Below are positions 7,200-12,782 of a stretch of 12,782 nucleotides of DNA, piece by piece. Source of the stretch: an uncultured Lachnospiraceae bacterium. Its GTDB lineage: Bacteria; Bacillota; Clostridia; Lachnospirales; Lachnospiraceae. The notes beneath the pieces were generated by a model that ran no database searches, was not told the DNA's origin, and saw only the letters and a list, made by a program, of their open reading frames with translations. Within the stretch, counting starts at the first letter, position 1; each line of letters starts with the position of its first letter. The position numbers and the translations under genes were made by a program. The stretch is taken from positions 1-12,782 of the forward strand of contig CAMOVS010000011.1 of NCBI GenBank assembly GCA_946627575.1, written 5' to 3'.

Positions 7200-7249
7200 C
7201 TTCATCTCCTGTTTTCTTAGAGTCCTCCTGCTATCATTCTGATGTCATG

Positions 7250-7271
7250 CAGGCATATCTATTTCTGCCTG
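7250..7271. other. Hairpin in the leader of the metallophosphatase gene
   Basis: CAGGCA (7250-7255) and TGCCTG (7266-7271) form a 6-bp stem with a 10-nt loop, inside the predicted transcript leader. A second inverted repeat, GCCTGC/GCAGGC, lies at 7375-7380 and 7398-7403, between the two divergent promoters. Either may be an operator or an RNA structure; neither has a T run. Confidence 0.35.
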
Positions 7272-7311
7272 CTGCTTCATCGCTGTAAATCAGGCAAAAA
7301 TCTGTTGTCCT

Positions 7312-7340
7312 ACTATAACAAATCCCCCCAACGATGTCAA
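7312..7340 (-). promoter_or_regulatory. Sigma-A promoter for the metallophosphatase gene
   Basis: TTGACA (7340-7335), a 17-nt spacer and TATAGT (7317-7312) on the minus strand, with an extended TG before the -10. The predicted start is near 7305, giving a leader of about 105 nt. Confidence 0.7.
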
Positions 7341-7419
7341 AGCTTCCAAGGATATTTACAGGGCATAGAAATAAGCCTGCCACATGCAATCAGATATGCA
7401 GGCGAAACTCAAAAAAATA

Positions 7420-7449
7420 TTGAGATCATATAAATATCTATGATATGAT
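7420..7449 (+). promoter_or_regulatory. Candidate promoter for the HAD phosphatase gene
   Basis: TTGAGA (7420-7425), an 18-nt spacer and TATGAT (7444-7449) on the plus strand, about 52 nt before the ATG. Each hexamer matches consensus at five (-10) or four (-35) positions. Confidence 0.4.
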
Positions 7450-7500
7450 ATCGGGGTCACAAGTCAGGATATTATTATCATTTGTATAGGAGATCTCTTC

Positions 7501-8298
7501 ATGGCAGACCACATGATCAAAGACTTTCATCCCAGATTCATTTTCTTCGATCTGGACGGCACCCTGGTCTCTCATTCGATCCACGATGTGCCGGACAGTA
7601 CCAGACAGGCCATAAGCCAGCTTCAGGATAAAGGAATTCCCTGTGCCCTGGCTACCGGAAGGCACATGAAGGAGCTGGAGAAACTGCCCGGACACGACAT
7701 CCCCTTTGACGCTTACGTCATGATGAACGGCCAGATGATCCACAATAAGGACCGGGCTCTCATAGACGGACTTACATTTAAAGAAAAAAACCTGGATAGC
7801 ATCCTTGATATCTTCCACAGGAAAGAAATTCCGATAGAGATCATGGAAGAAAACCGGGTCTATATCAACTTCGTCAACCGGCATGTCATCGAGACTCTTG
7901 GAGATGTATCCACCGAAGCTCCTGTTGAGATGCTCTATGAGGGGGGAGACATCTTTATGGCCGTTTGCTTTATTGAAGAAAAAGACGAGCGGCGCCTGAA
8001 GGATATGCTTCCCGACTGCCGTATCACCCGCTGGCATCCCGGAGGTGTGGATATCATCAGTAAGGGGGGCGGCAAAGCCCAGGGCATCCGCCGCTTTCTG
8101 GCCGGCAGGCAGATCGATCTGTCCGATGTGATCGTATTCGGCGACAGTGAAAATGATGTTGATATGCTTAAGGCCGCCGGCCTTGGCATAGCCATGGGCA
8201 ACGGAACTCCCGATGCCATAGAAGCTGCGGACTATGTCACGGATTCCGTAGATGAAGACGGGATCTATAAGGCCCTGCAGCACTTTCATATTCTGTAA
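7501..8298 (+). CDS. Cof-type HAD-superfamily phosphatase (type IIB)
   Basis: A 265-residue cytosolic HAD hydrolase that would remove phosphate from small phosphorylated metabolites such as sugar phosphates or FMN/PLP-type substrates. Motif I is DLDGT with nucleophile Asp17 and acid Asp19, motif II ATGR (51-54), the motif III lysine is Lys192 (ISKGGGKAQGI), and motif IV is GDSENDVDML (214-223). The alpha/beta cap lies between motifs II and III (about 85-185), as in the Cof/IIB subgroup. Length is normal. AGGAG lies 8 nt before the ATG. This is the only plus-strand gene in the window; it is divergent from the metallophosphatase gene and convergent with psd, with a shared terminator at 8423-8491. 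The substrate cannot be inferred from the context. Confidence 0.93.
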   Translation: MADHMIKDFHPRFIFFDLDGTLVSHSIHDVPDSTRQAISQLQDKGIPCALATGRHMKELEKLPGHDIPFDAYVMMNGQMIHNKDRALIDGLTFKEKNLDSILDIFHRKEIPIEIMEENRVYINFVNRHVIETLGDVSTEAPVEMLYEGGDIFMAVCFIEEKDERRLKDMLPDCRITRWHPGGVDIISKGGGKAQGIRRFLAGRQIDLSDVIVFGDSENDVDMLKAAGLGIAMGNGTPDAIEAADYVTDSVDEDGIYKALQHFHIL

Positions 8299-8358
8299 GC
8301 GTTCAGACTGATAAGTTTGGGATCTATGACAGACATTCATGCCGGCTGCCGCCGGTGC

Positions 8359-8426
8359 TGCATCATTATATAGACTGCATCACTATATAAACTGCATAAT
8401 TGTATAAGCTGCATCATTGTATAAAA
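8359..8426. repeat. Four tandem copies of a 17-bp unit
   Basis: Units at 8359-8375, 8376-8392, 8393-8409 and 8410-8426, consensus TGCATCATTGTATAAAC. The first two differ at 2 positions, the others at 2-4. The array lies between the HAD stop codon and the bidirectional terminator. Its last unit runs into the A-rich side of the terminator. The role is unknown. Confidence 0.85.
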
Positions 8427-8491
8427 AAGGACCCGCCGCAGTTACGATCCCCTTCAAAGTTTCATGGGGAGTGTCTGCGGCAGCTCCTTTT
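8423..8491. terminator. Bidirectional terminator between the HAD gene and psd
   Basis: GCCGCAG (8435-8441) pairs with CTGCGGC (8475-8481). An inner CCCC/GGGG stem (8449-8452/8466-8469) and outer AGGA/TCCT arms (8428-8431/8485-8488) extend it. An A run (8423-8428) on the left and a T-rich stretch (8488-8492) on the right let it act in both directions, which fits the convergent genes on either side. Confidence 0.75.
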
Positions 8492-8541
8492 ATTCGTCTT
8501 TATTTTCCTTATGTCCTTCAGGCTATCTCATGCGGAATGAT

Positions 8542-9372
8542 TCACGGCTGAAGATGGCCAATAGCCTGTCCCAGCTTAACAGGAGTCTCCCGCTCCTTCC
8601 GACTTCTTTCCACAAGCTTTTGCGCCATAGCGACCCGCCCCGGCTCCAGAAGCATGAGAATCGTGGATCCTCCGTAGGAGAAAAATCCCTTCTCCTGACC
8701 CCGGAAGACCTTATCCGGCATGGCGTGGTTTTCAATCCTCCCCACAAGCATGGCCCCTACTTCCATGATAAGCACATCTCCGAAATCCGCGGTATGTTCT
8801 ACCACATATTCCCGTGTGTTTTCCCGATAAATAGCCTCAGAAGCGGCGGCGGCGGGATGAACCGTGTGATAGACGCCCGGTATGCGGACAGCTTCTCCCG
8901 GGATCCCGTCCAGGCTCCATATATACCGGTGGTAATCAGAGACACTCAGGCGAAACAGCAGCAAAGAGCCTCCGTTAAACCTGCCGGCTAATTCCTTATC
9001 CCGCAAGAGCTGGTCAAGTGTATACTCAACCCCCTTGATGAGAAATCTCTTATTTTCTGTGATAGTATATACTGTCAGCTTTCCATCGCAGGGTGCCGCC
9101 AGCACCTCAGGACGACTGTCCACAGGACGCTTCCCCGGAAGAATAGACCTGGTAAAAAAATCGTTAAAAGACCGGTAGGACCTTCGGGGGTAATCATGCA
9201 GCCTGATACCGCTGCTCCGGACAAAAGGCCGGATCAGCAGACGGGAGGCCCGGCGATCCATACACCAGCCCCCAAACCGGCTCACAGCGGGTCGAATCAG
9301 TAATGGCAGAAGAGCCCGGCCTGGCGCTGTCCCATACAGCCAGCGAGTCATCCTGTCCTGCCGATCTATCAT
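8542..9372 (-). CDS. psd: Phosphatidylserine decarboxylase proenzyme
   Basis: Decarboxylates phosphatidylserine to phosphatidylethanolamine at the membrane, using a pyruvoyl group made by self-cleavage. The cleavage motif GGST is present (234-237), with cleavage between Gly235 and Ser236 giving a beta chain and a short alpha chain of about 41 residues. The autocatalytic Asp96 (APCDGKL) and His148 (SDYHRYIW) match the D-H-S triad of the family. FNDFFTR (69-75) is also conserved. At 276 residues it is typical of the Firmicute form. The N-terminal stretch contains a moderately hydrophobic segment (about 11-30). The ATG overlaps the pssA stop by 4 bp (ATGA) behind AAGGAGGAACAACC, so the two enzymes are translationally coupled and consecutive in the pathway. 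Confidence 0.95.
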   Translation of the reverse strand: MIDRQDRMTRWLYGTAPGRALLPLLIRPAVSRFGGWCMDRRASRLLIRPFVRSSGIRLHDYPRRSYRSFNDFFTRSILPGKRPVDSRPEVLAAPCDGKLTVYTITENKRFLIKGVEYTLDQLLRDKELAGRFNGGSLLLFRLSVSDYHRYIWSLDGIPGEAVRIPGVYHTVHPAAAASEAIYRENTREYVVEHTADFGDVLIMEVGAMLVGRIENHAMPDKVFRGQEKGFFSYGGSTILMLLEPGRVAMAQKLVERSRKERETPVKLGQAIGHLQP

Positions 9373-10091
9373 GGTTGTTCCTCCTTGATTACATCAATCA
9401 GCGGTCCATCTTCCCCCGGCTGAGACACGGGCATCACATGGTGACGTGAGAAGAAAAGAATCGCAAGTGTGGCTGCGCCAACCACCAGAATCAAAATCAC
9501 AATCACCCGAAGCTTGGGCTTGCGTAATTTAAAATTCAGTACAAAAAGCAGGCCTGTCACCAGAAGGGTAAGGGTCAGGATGGTCGGCACCCACTCATCT
9601 CTCACTACAAAGCTCAAAAGAAAAACCAGGGGCAGGATTACGGAAATGGAAGTAATGGGAAGGCCGTGGTAGACCGATTCCCCTTTCTCTCCGGAATAAA
9701 GCTCCTCCGTTTCCAGCACGTTAAACCAGGCCAGCCTGGTGACGCCGCCTATGGCATAAATCGCTACAGAAATCGCCCCCAGGATGCCGTTAACACCAAG
9801 CAGAGTACAGATCATTATGGGAAATACACCAAAACATATGACATCACAGAGGGAGTCAAGCTGGATTCCGTTAAGGATCGCCTTCCTGCTTCTATTCTTT
9901 TTCGTCCGGGCCACCCTTCCGTCAAAAGCATCACAAAGGCCGGAAAAAGCCAGGCAGAAGATAGCCAGACGGAAATGACCGGCCATGGCCTGAACCATTC
10001 CAAACACGGAGGACAATAGACCGATGAAGGTCAATATGACCGTGTAGTCTGCCATGCCGATGAAAACAGATTTTTTATTTTTATGTTCCAT
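9369..10091 (-). CDS. pssA: CDP-diacylglycerol-serine O-phosphatidyltransferase
   Basis: Integral membrane enzyme that transfers serine onto CDP-diacylglycerol to give phosphatidylserine. The CDP-alcohol phosphotransferase motif is complete: Asp54, Asp57-Gly58, Ala61-Arg62, Gly75, Asp79 and Asp83 (DAFDGRVAR, then GIQLDSLCD). At 240 residues with about seven hydrophobic segments (18-36, 41-55, 84-101, 103-122, 147-163, 169-187, 195-214) it matches the Gram-positive PssA type. The C-terminal tail is hydrophilic and acidic. The stop codon overlaps the psd start, and the start lies 15 bp after the upstream membrane-protein gene. Another CDP-alcohol transferase is possible in principle, but the adjacency to psd makes the serine enzyme the best call. 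Confidence 0.93.
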   Translation of the reverse strand: MEHKNKKSVFIGMADYTVILTFIGLLSSVFGMVQAMAGHFRLAIFCLAFSGLCDAFDGRVARTKKNRSRKAILNGIQLDSLCDVICFGVFPIMICTLLGVNGILGAISVAIYAIGGVTRLAWFNVLETEELYSGEKGESVYHGLPITSISVILPLVFLLSFVVRDEWVPTILTLTLLVTGLLFVLNFKLRKPKLRVIVILILVVGAATLAILFFSRHHVMPVSQPGEDGPLIDVIKEEQP

Positions 10092-10106
10092 GGGGACTCC
10101 TTATCT

Positions 10107-11168
10107 TTATTTCTTCCCGCGAGTAAACTTTTTTCCTCCGGTAAGAGCTGCAGCTGTAAAAACAGCAGTAATCAGAAGCTGAGCATAGTAGCTGATGCCC
10201 CGGCACACGAGCAATACCGGCAGTGCAAGGTCTCCAAGCAGCGGTGTATAAATAGAGAGAAACATGGTTTCATTCGCTCCCGTGCCGCCAGGCAGGGGCA
10301 GAAGGTCTGTTCCCAGGGAGATCATACCCTGGATCAAGGCGGCGTCCGCCGGAGATAATAACCGAATGCCAAAAGCCCGAAGCGCCAGATAAGACACCAG
10401 GAAAAGCAAGGTCCGCTGTACAATCGTCATCGCCAGAACCCGCCCAAGACATCTCAGATCTTTCAGATAGCCGGCTGCCAGCCGGTATTGGGCCATCCAG
10501 CGATGCAATCGTCCTGTAAGGTCTTTTTTACGCAGTTTCGGAATCTTGTTCTGGGCCAAGGCCAGAGGTCGACGCAGAAGTCCCTCCATGGTATCCGGAA
10601 ACAAAATAACCAGAAGGAAAAATCCCGCTACGAATGTGGTGATGAAAAATCCCCAGACGCACCAGATCCAGACCGGCTCCAAAGCAGTCCAGACCGGCTC
10701 CGGCCTCAGCAGAAATACTACAGCACCGTAAACCACCAGCACCAGCTTATAGCTAATGGTGATCATGACCAGCATGGGAACGGCCACTGCGGAAGACACG
10801 CCTTTCCTCCTGAGAAACAGGACCTGGGCAGGCTGTCCGCCGCCGGCAAAAGGAGTCACACAGCTGAAGAAAAAACCAACAAAAGAACACTGGGCACATC
10901 GGAAAAAGGGAAGAGGCGACTGAATCCCGCCCAGCAAGTGACGGATGATAACAGACTCTCCCAATATAAACAAAATCATGAGCCCCACGCCCGGAATCAG
11001 CCATCGGATATCTGCATCGCCAAGCACCTTTAACAGAGCGCCGAGATCACGTCCTCGAAGCAGGGCCAGCAGGGTTGCTCCGGTAAGGACAAGTAAAAAT
11101 AATATATTAACAAACCATTTTCTTCGTTTCTTAACTGTCTCTTTATCTTTATCGTTCAGGCTTTTCAT
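10107..11168 (-). CDS. YbhN/UPF0104-type membrane protein (lysylphosphatidylglycerol synthase TM-region family)
   Basis: A 353-residue polytopic membrane protein with about eight hydrophobic segments (for example 18-37, 56-75, 93-107, 128-154, 166-190, 243-268, 273-290, 312-342). The two family signatures are seen: TPFAGGGQPAQ (105-115) and LPLPGGTGANE (290-300). This is the integral-membrane half of MprF-like proteins without the soluble aminoacyl transferase half. Some relatives act as, or are proposed to be, lipid flippases. The ends are strongly basic (KKRRK near the start, GGKKFTRGKK at the end). It starts 1 bp after the MarR gene stop and ends 15 bp before pssA, so it belongs to a phospholipid operon. 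That context suggests a role in moving or balancing newly made phosphatidylserine or phosphatidylethanolamine, which is an inference. An AAAGGA box lies about 13 nt upstream, a rather long spacing. Confidence 0.85.
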   Translation of the reverse strand: MKSLNDKDKETVKKRRKWFVNILFLLVLTGATLLALLRGRDLGALLKVLGDADIRWLIPGVGLMILFILGESVIIRHLLGGIQSPLPFFRCAQCSFVGFFFSCVTPFAGGGQPAQVLFLRRKGVSSAVAVPMLVMITISYKLVLVVYGAVVFLLRPEPVWTALEPVWIWCVWGFFITTFVAGFFLLVILFPDTMEGLLRRPLALAQNKIPKLRKKDLTGRLHRWMAQYRLAAGYLKDLRCLGRVLAMTIVQRTLLFLVSYLALRAFGIRLLSPADAALIQGMISLGTDLLPLPGGTGANETMFLSIYTPLLGDLALPVLLVCRGISYYAQLLITAVFTAAALTGGKKFTRGKK

Positions 11169-11169
11169 A

Positions 11170-11637
11170 TTATGAAAGCAATCCTTTTATTTCTGTTGAA
11201 AATGCATCGTCAAAAGCCGCTAAGGCCTTTGCCATGCCCATGCGGTCCTCCGCGTCTACTGCTCCAAAAACTATTCTGACACAAGTCAGGAAGGGTTCAA
11301 TAGTCTTCGTCGCAAAAGCCATGCCTTCCGGCGTCAGGCGAACCATCTTGATCCTTCTGTCTTCCTTTGATTCCTTGAGCTCTACCCACTCTTTCTCCAG
11401 AAAGCCCCGGATGATCATGTTAACCGTCTGCTTGGGATAGCTGGTCATGTCGCTGATCTGTTTCTGGGTACAGCATTTTTCTCCATAGATGATGCGCAGC
11501 ACCATAAGTCCTGTATATGTCAGGCCCTTCTTCCTGGCATATTCAGCAACTAACTGCTCCATCTTCTGCATAAAGGTGAAGCAAATCTGAATCTGGCCGT
11601 CAAGATCATTGCTCTTCTTCCTCATAGTCTTACACAC
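11170..11637 (-). CDS. MarR-family transcriptional regulator
   Basis: A 155-residue winged-helix DNA-binding protein. A helical N-terminal dimerisation part is followed by the helix-turn-helix (CTQKQISDMTSYPKQTVNMIIRGF, about 60-83) and the wing with the family-typical ESKEDRRIKMVRLTPEG (89-105), then C-terminal dimerisation helices. It is first in the operon with the YbhN-like gene, pssA and psd, and probably controls that operon, perhaps in response to a membrane-active or lipid-like ligand; both points are inferred. The start is uncertain: a GTG at 11637 lies only about 2 nt after AAGGA, and an ATG at 11625 about 14 nt after it, so neither spacing is ideal. The GTG is kept here. A perfect promoter lies at 11746-11774. 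Confidence 0.9.
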   Translation of the reverse strand: MCKTMRKKSNDLDGQIQICFTFMQKMEQLVAEYARKKGLTYTGLMVLRIIYGEKCCTQKQISDMTSYPKQTVNMIIRGFLEKEWVELKESKEDRRIKMVRLTPEGMAFATKTIEPFLTCVRIVFGAVDAEDRMGMAKALAAFDDAFSTEIKGLLS

Positions 11638-11679
11638 TTTCCTTAAGATCCTATTCCGTCAGCATAGAAGAGTTACTGC

Positions 11680-11691
11680 TTACTAAGGTAA
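11680..11691. promoter_or_regulatory. Candidate MarR-type operator TTAC-N4-GTAA
   Basis: The 12-bp imperfect palindrome has outer arms TTAC and GTAA, a form seen in several MarR sites. It lies in the transcript leader between promoter and start of the MarR gene. Such short arms occur by chance in AT-rich DNA, so this is only a candidate. Confidence 0.2.
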
Positions 11692-11745
11692 TAAAGCAAC
11701 AAAGAATGCTCAAATAACAGAAGAAAATAGTAAAGCATCTGGACT

Positions 11746-11774
11746 ATTATAACCGTCAAAGTTCAGACTGTCAA
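11746..11774 (-). promoter_or_regulatory. Consensus sigma-A promoter of the phospholipid operon
   Basis: TTGACA (11774-11769), exactly 17 nt, then TATAAT (11751-11746) on the minus strand: both hexamers are perfect. Transcription would begin near 11739, giving a leader of roughly 100 nt before the MarR gene. A promoter this strong in front of a regulator gene fits repression by its own product. Confidence 0.8.
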
Positions 11775-11847
11775 CATGAAAAGCATAATTTCCACTCTTT
11801 ATAGGTTGGGAACGGTGCTATTCTAGTAGATTCATGGATAAAAACGG

Positions 11848-12365
11848 TTAGCGTTTATCTTTATCGATAAATTCCAGGGTAATCATAGACATTATGGCAA
11901 AGTCAATCACGCGGTCCGGCGTATGAGTGATCACAATGACGATCTTCCCGGTATCGGCGATTTTCCTAAGCTGAACAAAGAGCTCCCGCGCCATGACACC
12001 ATCCAGACCCGAATCGGGTTCATCAAGAATAAACAAGGAGGGGTTGCTCAGGAGTTCCATGGCACCTTTGAGTGCAAGGAGGGGCAGCAAGCCCAGAACT
12101 CGCAGCACCCTGGTAATAAAAGCCGCAACAGAAAGGGGACGTCCTTCCGGCTCACGTCCTGCACACCTGGCAAGCTGATATTCCCTTGCACCAGGGATCA
12201 AGGCCCACCAGCCGGGAATTCCGGACTTTTCCAGAATTTTCCACACGCCGGCCATGTATAACCTTCCGTAATCAGAAGATAGGGAGACTTATAAGTATAA
12301 CCGAACAAAAGCAATAAAAGAAAATTGATAATATTAAAGCCACCGCCCATAAAAAGATTTTCCAT
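11848..12365 (-). pseudogene. Decayed ABC-transporter remnant with a chimeric, frameshifted N-terminal part
   Basis: The intact frame 11848-12255 encodes 135 residues. Its N-terminal part (VWKILEKSGIPGWWALIPGA) looks like a small membrane-protein domain seen in Clostridia (DUF5684-like). Its C-terminal part is the second half of an ABC ATPase: SLFILDEP (Walker B, about 82-89), D-loop SGLDG and H-loop VITHTPD. Walker A and the LSGGQ signature are absent, and the end after the H-loop is cut short, so it cannot be an active ATPase alone. Upstream, another frame opens at ATG 12365 behind AAGGA with 7-nt spacing, encodes MENLFMGGGFNIINFLLLLL and a tail, and stops at 12198. A frameshift near 12256-12285 would join its hydrophobic start to the GIPGWW domain. 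The best reading is an internal deletion plus frameshift of adjoining transporter genes. A genuine small gene at 11848-12255 cannot be excluded. Confidence 0.6.
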
Positions 12366-12421
12366 CTACCTTTCCTTCTTTCTCCTTGCTTGCCGTGCTT
12401 TCATCTCGTATTTACTTAATA

Positions 12422-12450
12422 ATAATATTAAACTTATTTATTCTTGTCCA
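12422..12450 (-). promoter_or_regulatory. Possible promoter of the decayed transporter region
   Basis: TGGACA (12450-12445), 17 nt and TATTAT (12427-12422) on the minus strand, about 57 nt upstream of the ATG at 12365. The region is AT-rich, so chance occurrence is likely enough to keep confidence low. Confidence 0.3.
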
Positions 12451-12511
12451 TCGTATTAGTATCAAGCATGAGGAAAATAGTGACAGGTTCATTCTTCGCA
12501 GAACGCGGAAA

Positions 12512-12549
12512 ACCCTGCTGAACTGTTCCTTGTCTCAGTTCAGCAGGGT
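12512..12549 (-). terminator. Perfect 14-bp inverted repeat, probable terminator
   Basis: ACCCTGCTGAACTG (12512-12525) and its exact complement CAGTTCAGCAGGGT (12536-12549) enclose a 10-nt loop. Read on the minus strand the stem ends in TTTTCC, a short T run, while the plus side reads CTTGGCC. It could therefore end a minus-strand transcript coming from beyond the right edge. Confidence 0.6.
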
Positions 12550-12782
12550 CTTGGCCCGGCTCGTGTGCTTCGCGATTATTCGTACTCAAGGCTTTTCGCC
12601 TGGTACTAAACAGTTTTGTATAGGCGTTGTTGGTTTATTTTGCTTCACTTATCCTGTGTGATCTTAATTCCACACGCTATCCGAACGAATGCTATCATTT
12701 GGCTATCAGCCGGTGCTATCAACCATATTACCACTTGGCTCTATGCCAGGGAATATAGAAACCCAACCTGTAGTATTCGGTT
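12550..12782. other. Right-end region without a recognisable gene; foldable segments
   Basis: No convincing coding region. A second hairpin at 12582-12606 has outer GTAC/GTAC and inner AGGC/GCCT arms with a five-base loop. The hexamer GCTATC occurs four times between 12676 and 12720. A plus-strand frame from about 12667 stays open to the window edge (about 38 codons, with ATGs at 12688 and 12742) but lacks a ribosome binding site. Minus-strand frames from the edge close within about 25 codons. This may be the 3' flank or a structured RNA of a neighbour outside the window. Confidence 0.4.

Noticed and set aside
7438..8340. Minus-strand open frame of 300 codons
   Set aside because: It is antisense to the HAD phosphatase gene, whose four catalytic motifs and ribosome binding site are clear.
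8359..8426. Tandem repeats as a CRISPR array
   Set aside because: The units abut without spacers and are only 17 bp long, so this is a minisatellite-type repeat.
9469..10019. Plus-strand frames across pssA
   Set aside because: Antisense shadows of the pssA gene with no motif or start signal.
12386..12661. Plus-strand 91-codon frame at the right end
   Set aside because: No good ribosome binding site, it runs through a perfect 14-bp inverted repeat, and its composition does not look like a folded protein. It is treated as part of a structured region.

Overview
The window reads as chromosomal DNA of an anaerobic, low-to-mid GC Firmicute, most likely a gut Lachnospiraceae or related Clostridia. 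The reasons are the style of the ribosome binding sites (AGGAG or GGGG boxes), consensus sigma-A promoters, a secreted leucine-rich-repeat plus fibronectin-III protein of the kind common in that family, a small rubredoxin-like protein, and a phosphatidylserine synthase/decarboxylase pair. No phage, integrase, tRNA, rRNA or CRISPR array was seen. The species assignment is an inference.

Layout, left to right. Nearly everything is on the minus strand. At 18-1715 lie a hotdog thioesterase of the FlK type, a short rubredoxin-like protein with its own candidate promoter, and dihydropteroate synthase (folP). At 1936-4982 a tight two-gene unit holds a glycerol-kinase-like FGGY kinase followed 17 bp later by a YtcJ-type amidohydrolase. 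It is preceded by a strong promoter and a leader of about 165 nt containing a terminator-like hairpin. At 5212-6258 is a secreted LRR/FnIII protein, and at 6477-7199 a PPP-type metallophosphatase. The only plus-strand gene is a Cof-type HAD phosphatase at 7501-8298. It converges on the phospholipid operon through a region with four 17-bp tandem repeats and a bidirectional terminator.

The phospholipid operon (11637 down to 8542) runs marR, a YbhN/LPG-synthase-TM-like membrane protein, pssA, psd. Gaps are 1 bp, 15 bp and a 4-bp overlap, and a perfect TTGACA-17-TATAAT promoter lies in front. PssA and Psd make phosphatidylserine and then phosphatidylethanolamine. The membrane protein may move or sense lipid, and the MarR protein probably regulates the unit.

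The right end (11848-12782) is decayed. It holds a chimeric remnant of an ABC-transporter region without Walker A, a frameshifted membrane-protein start, and a non-coding-looking stretch with a perfect 14-bp inverted repeat and other foldable segments.

Nothing here is clearly a new defence or mobile system. The parts most worth a second look are the glpK leader hairpin together with the altered kinase active site, the MarR-led phospholipid operon, the tandem-repeat/terminator region and the structured right end.
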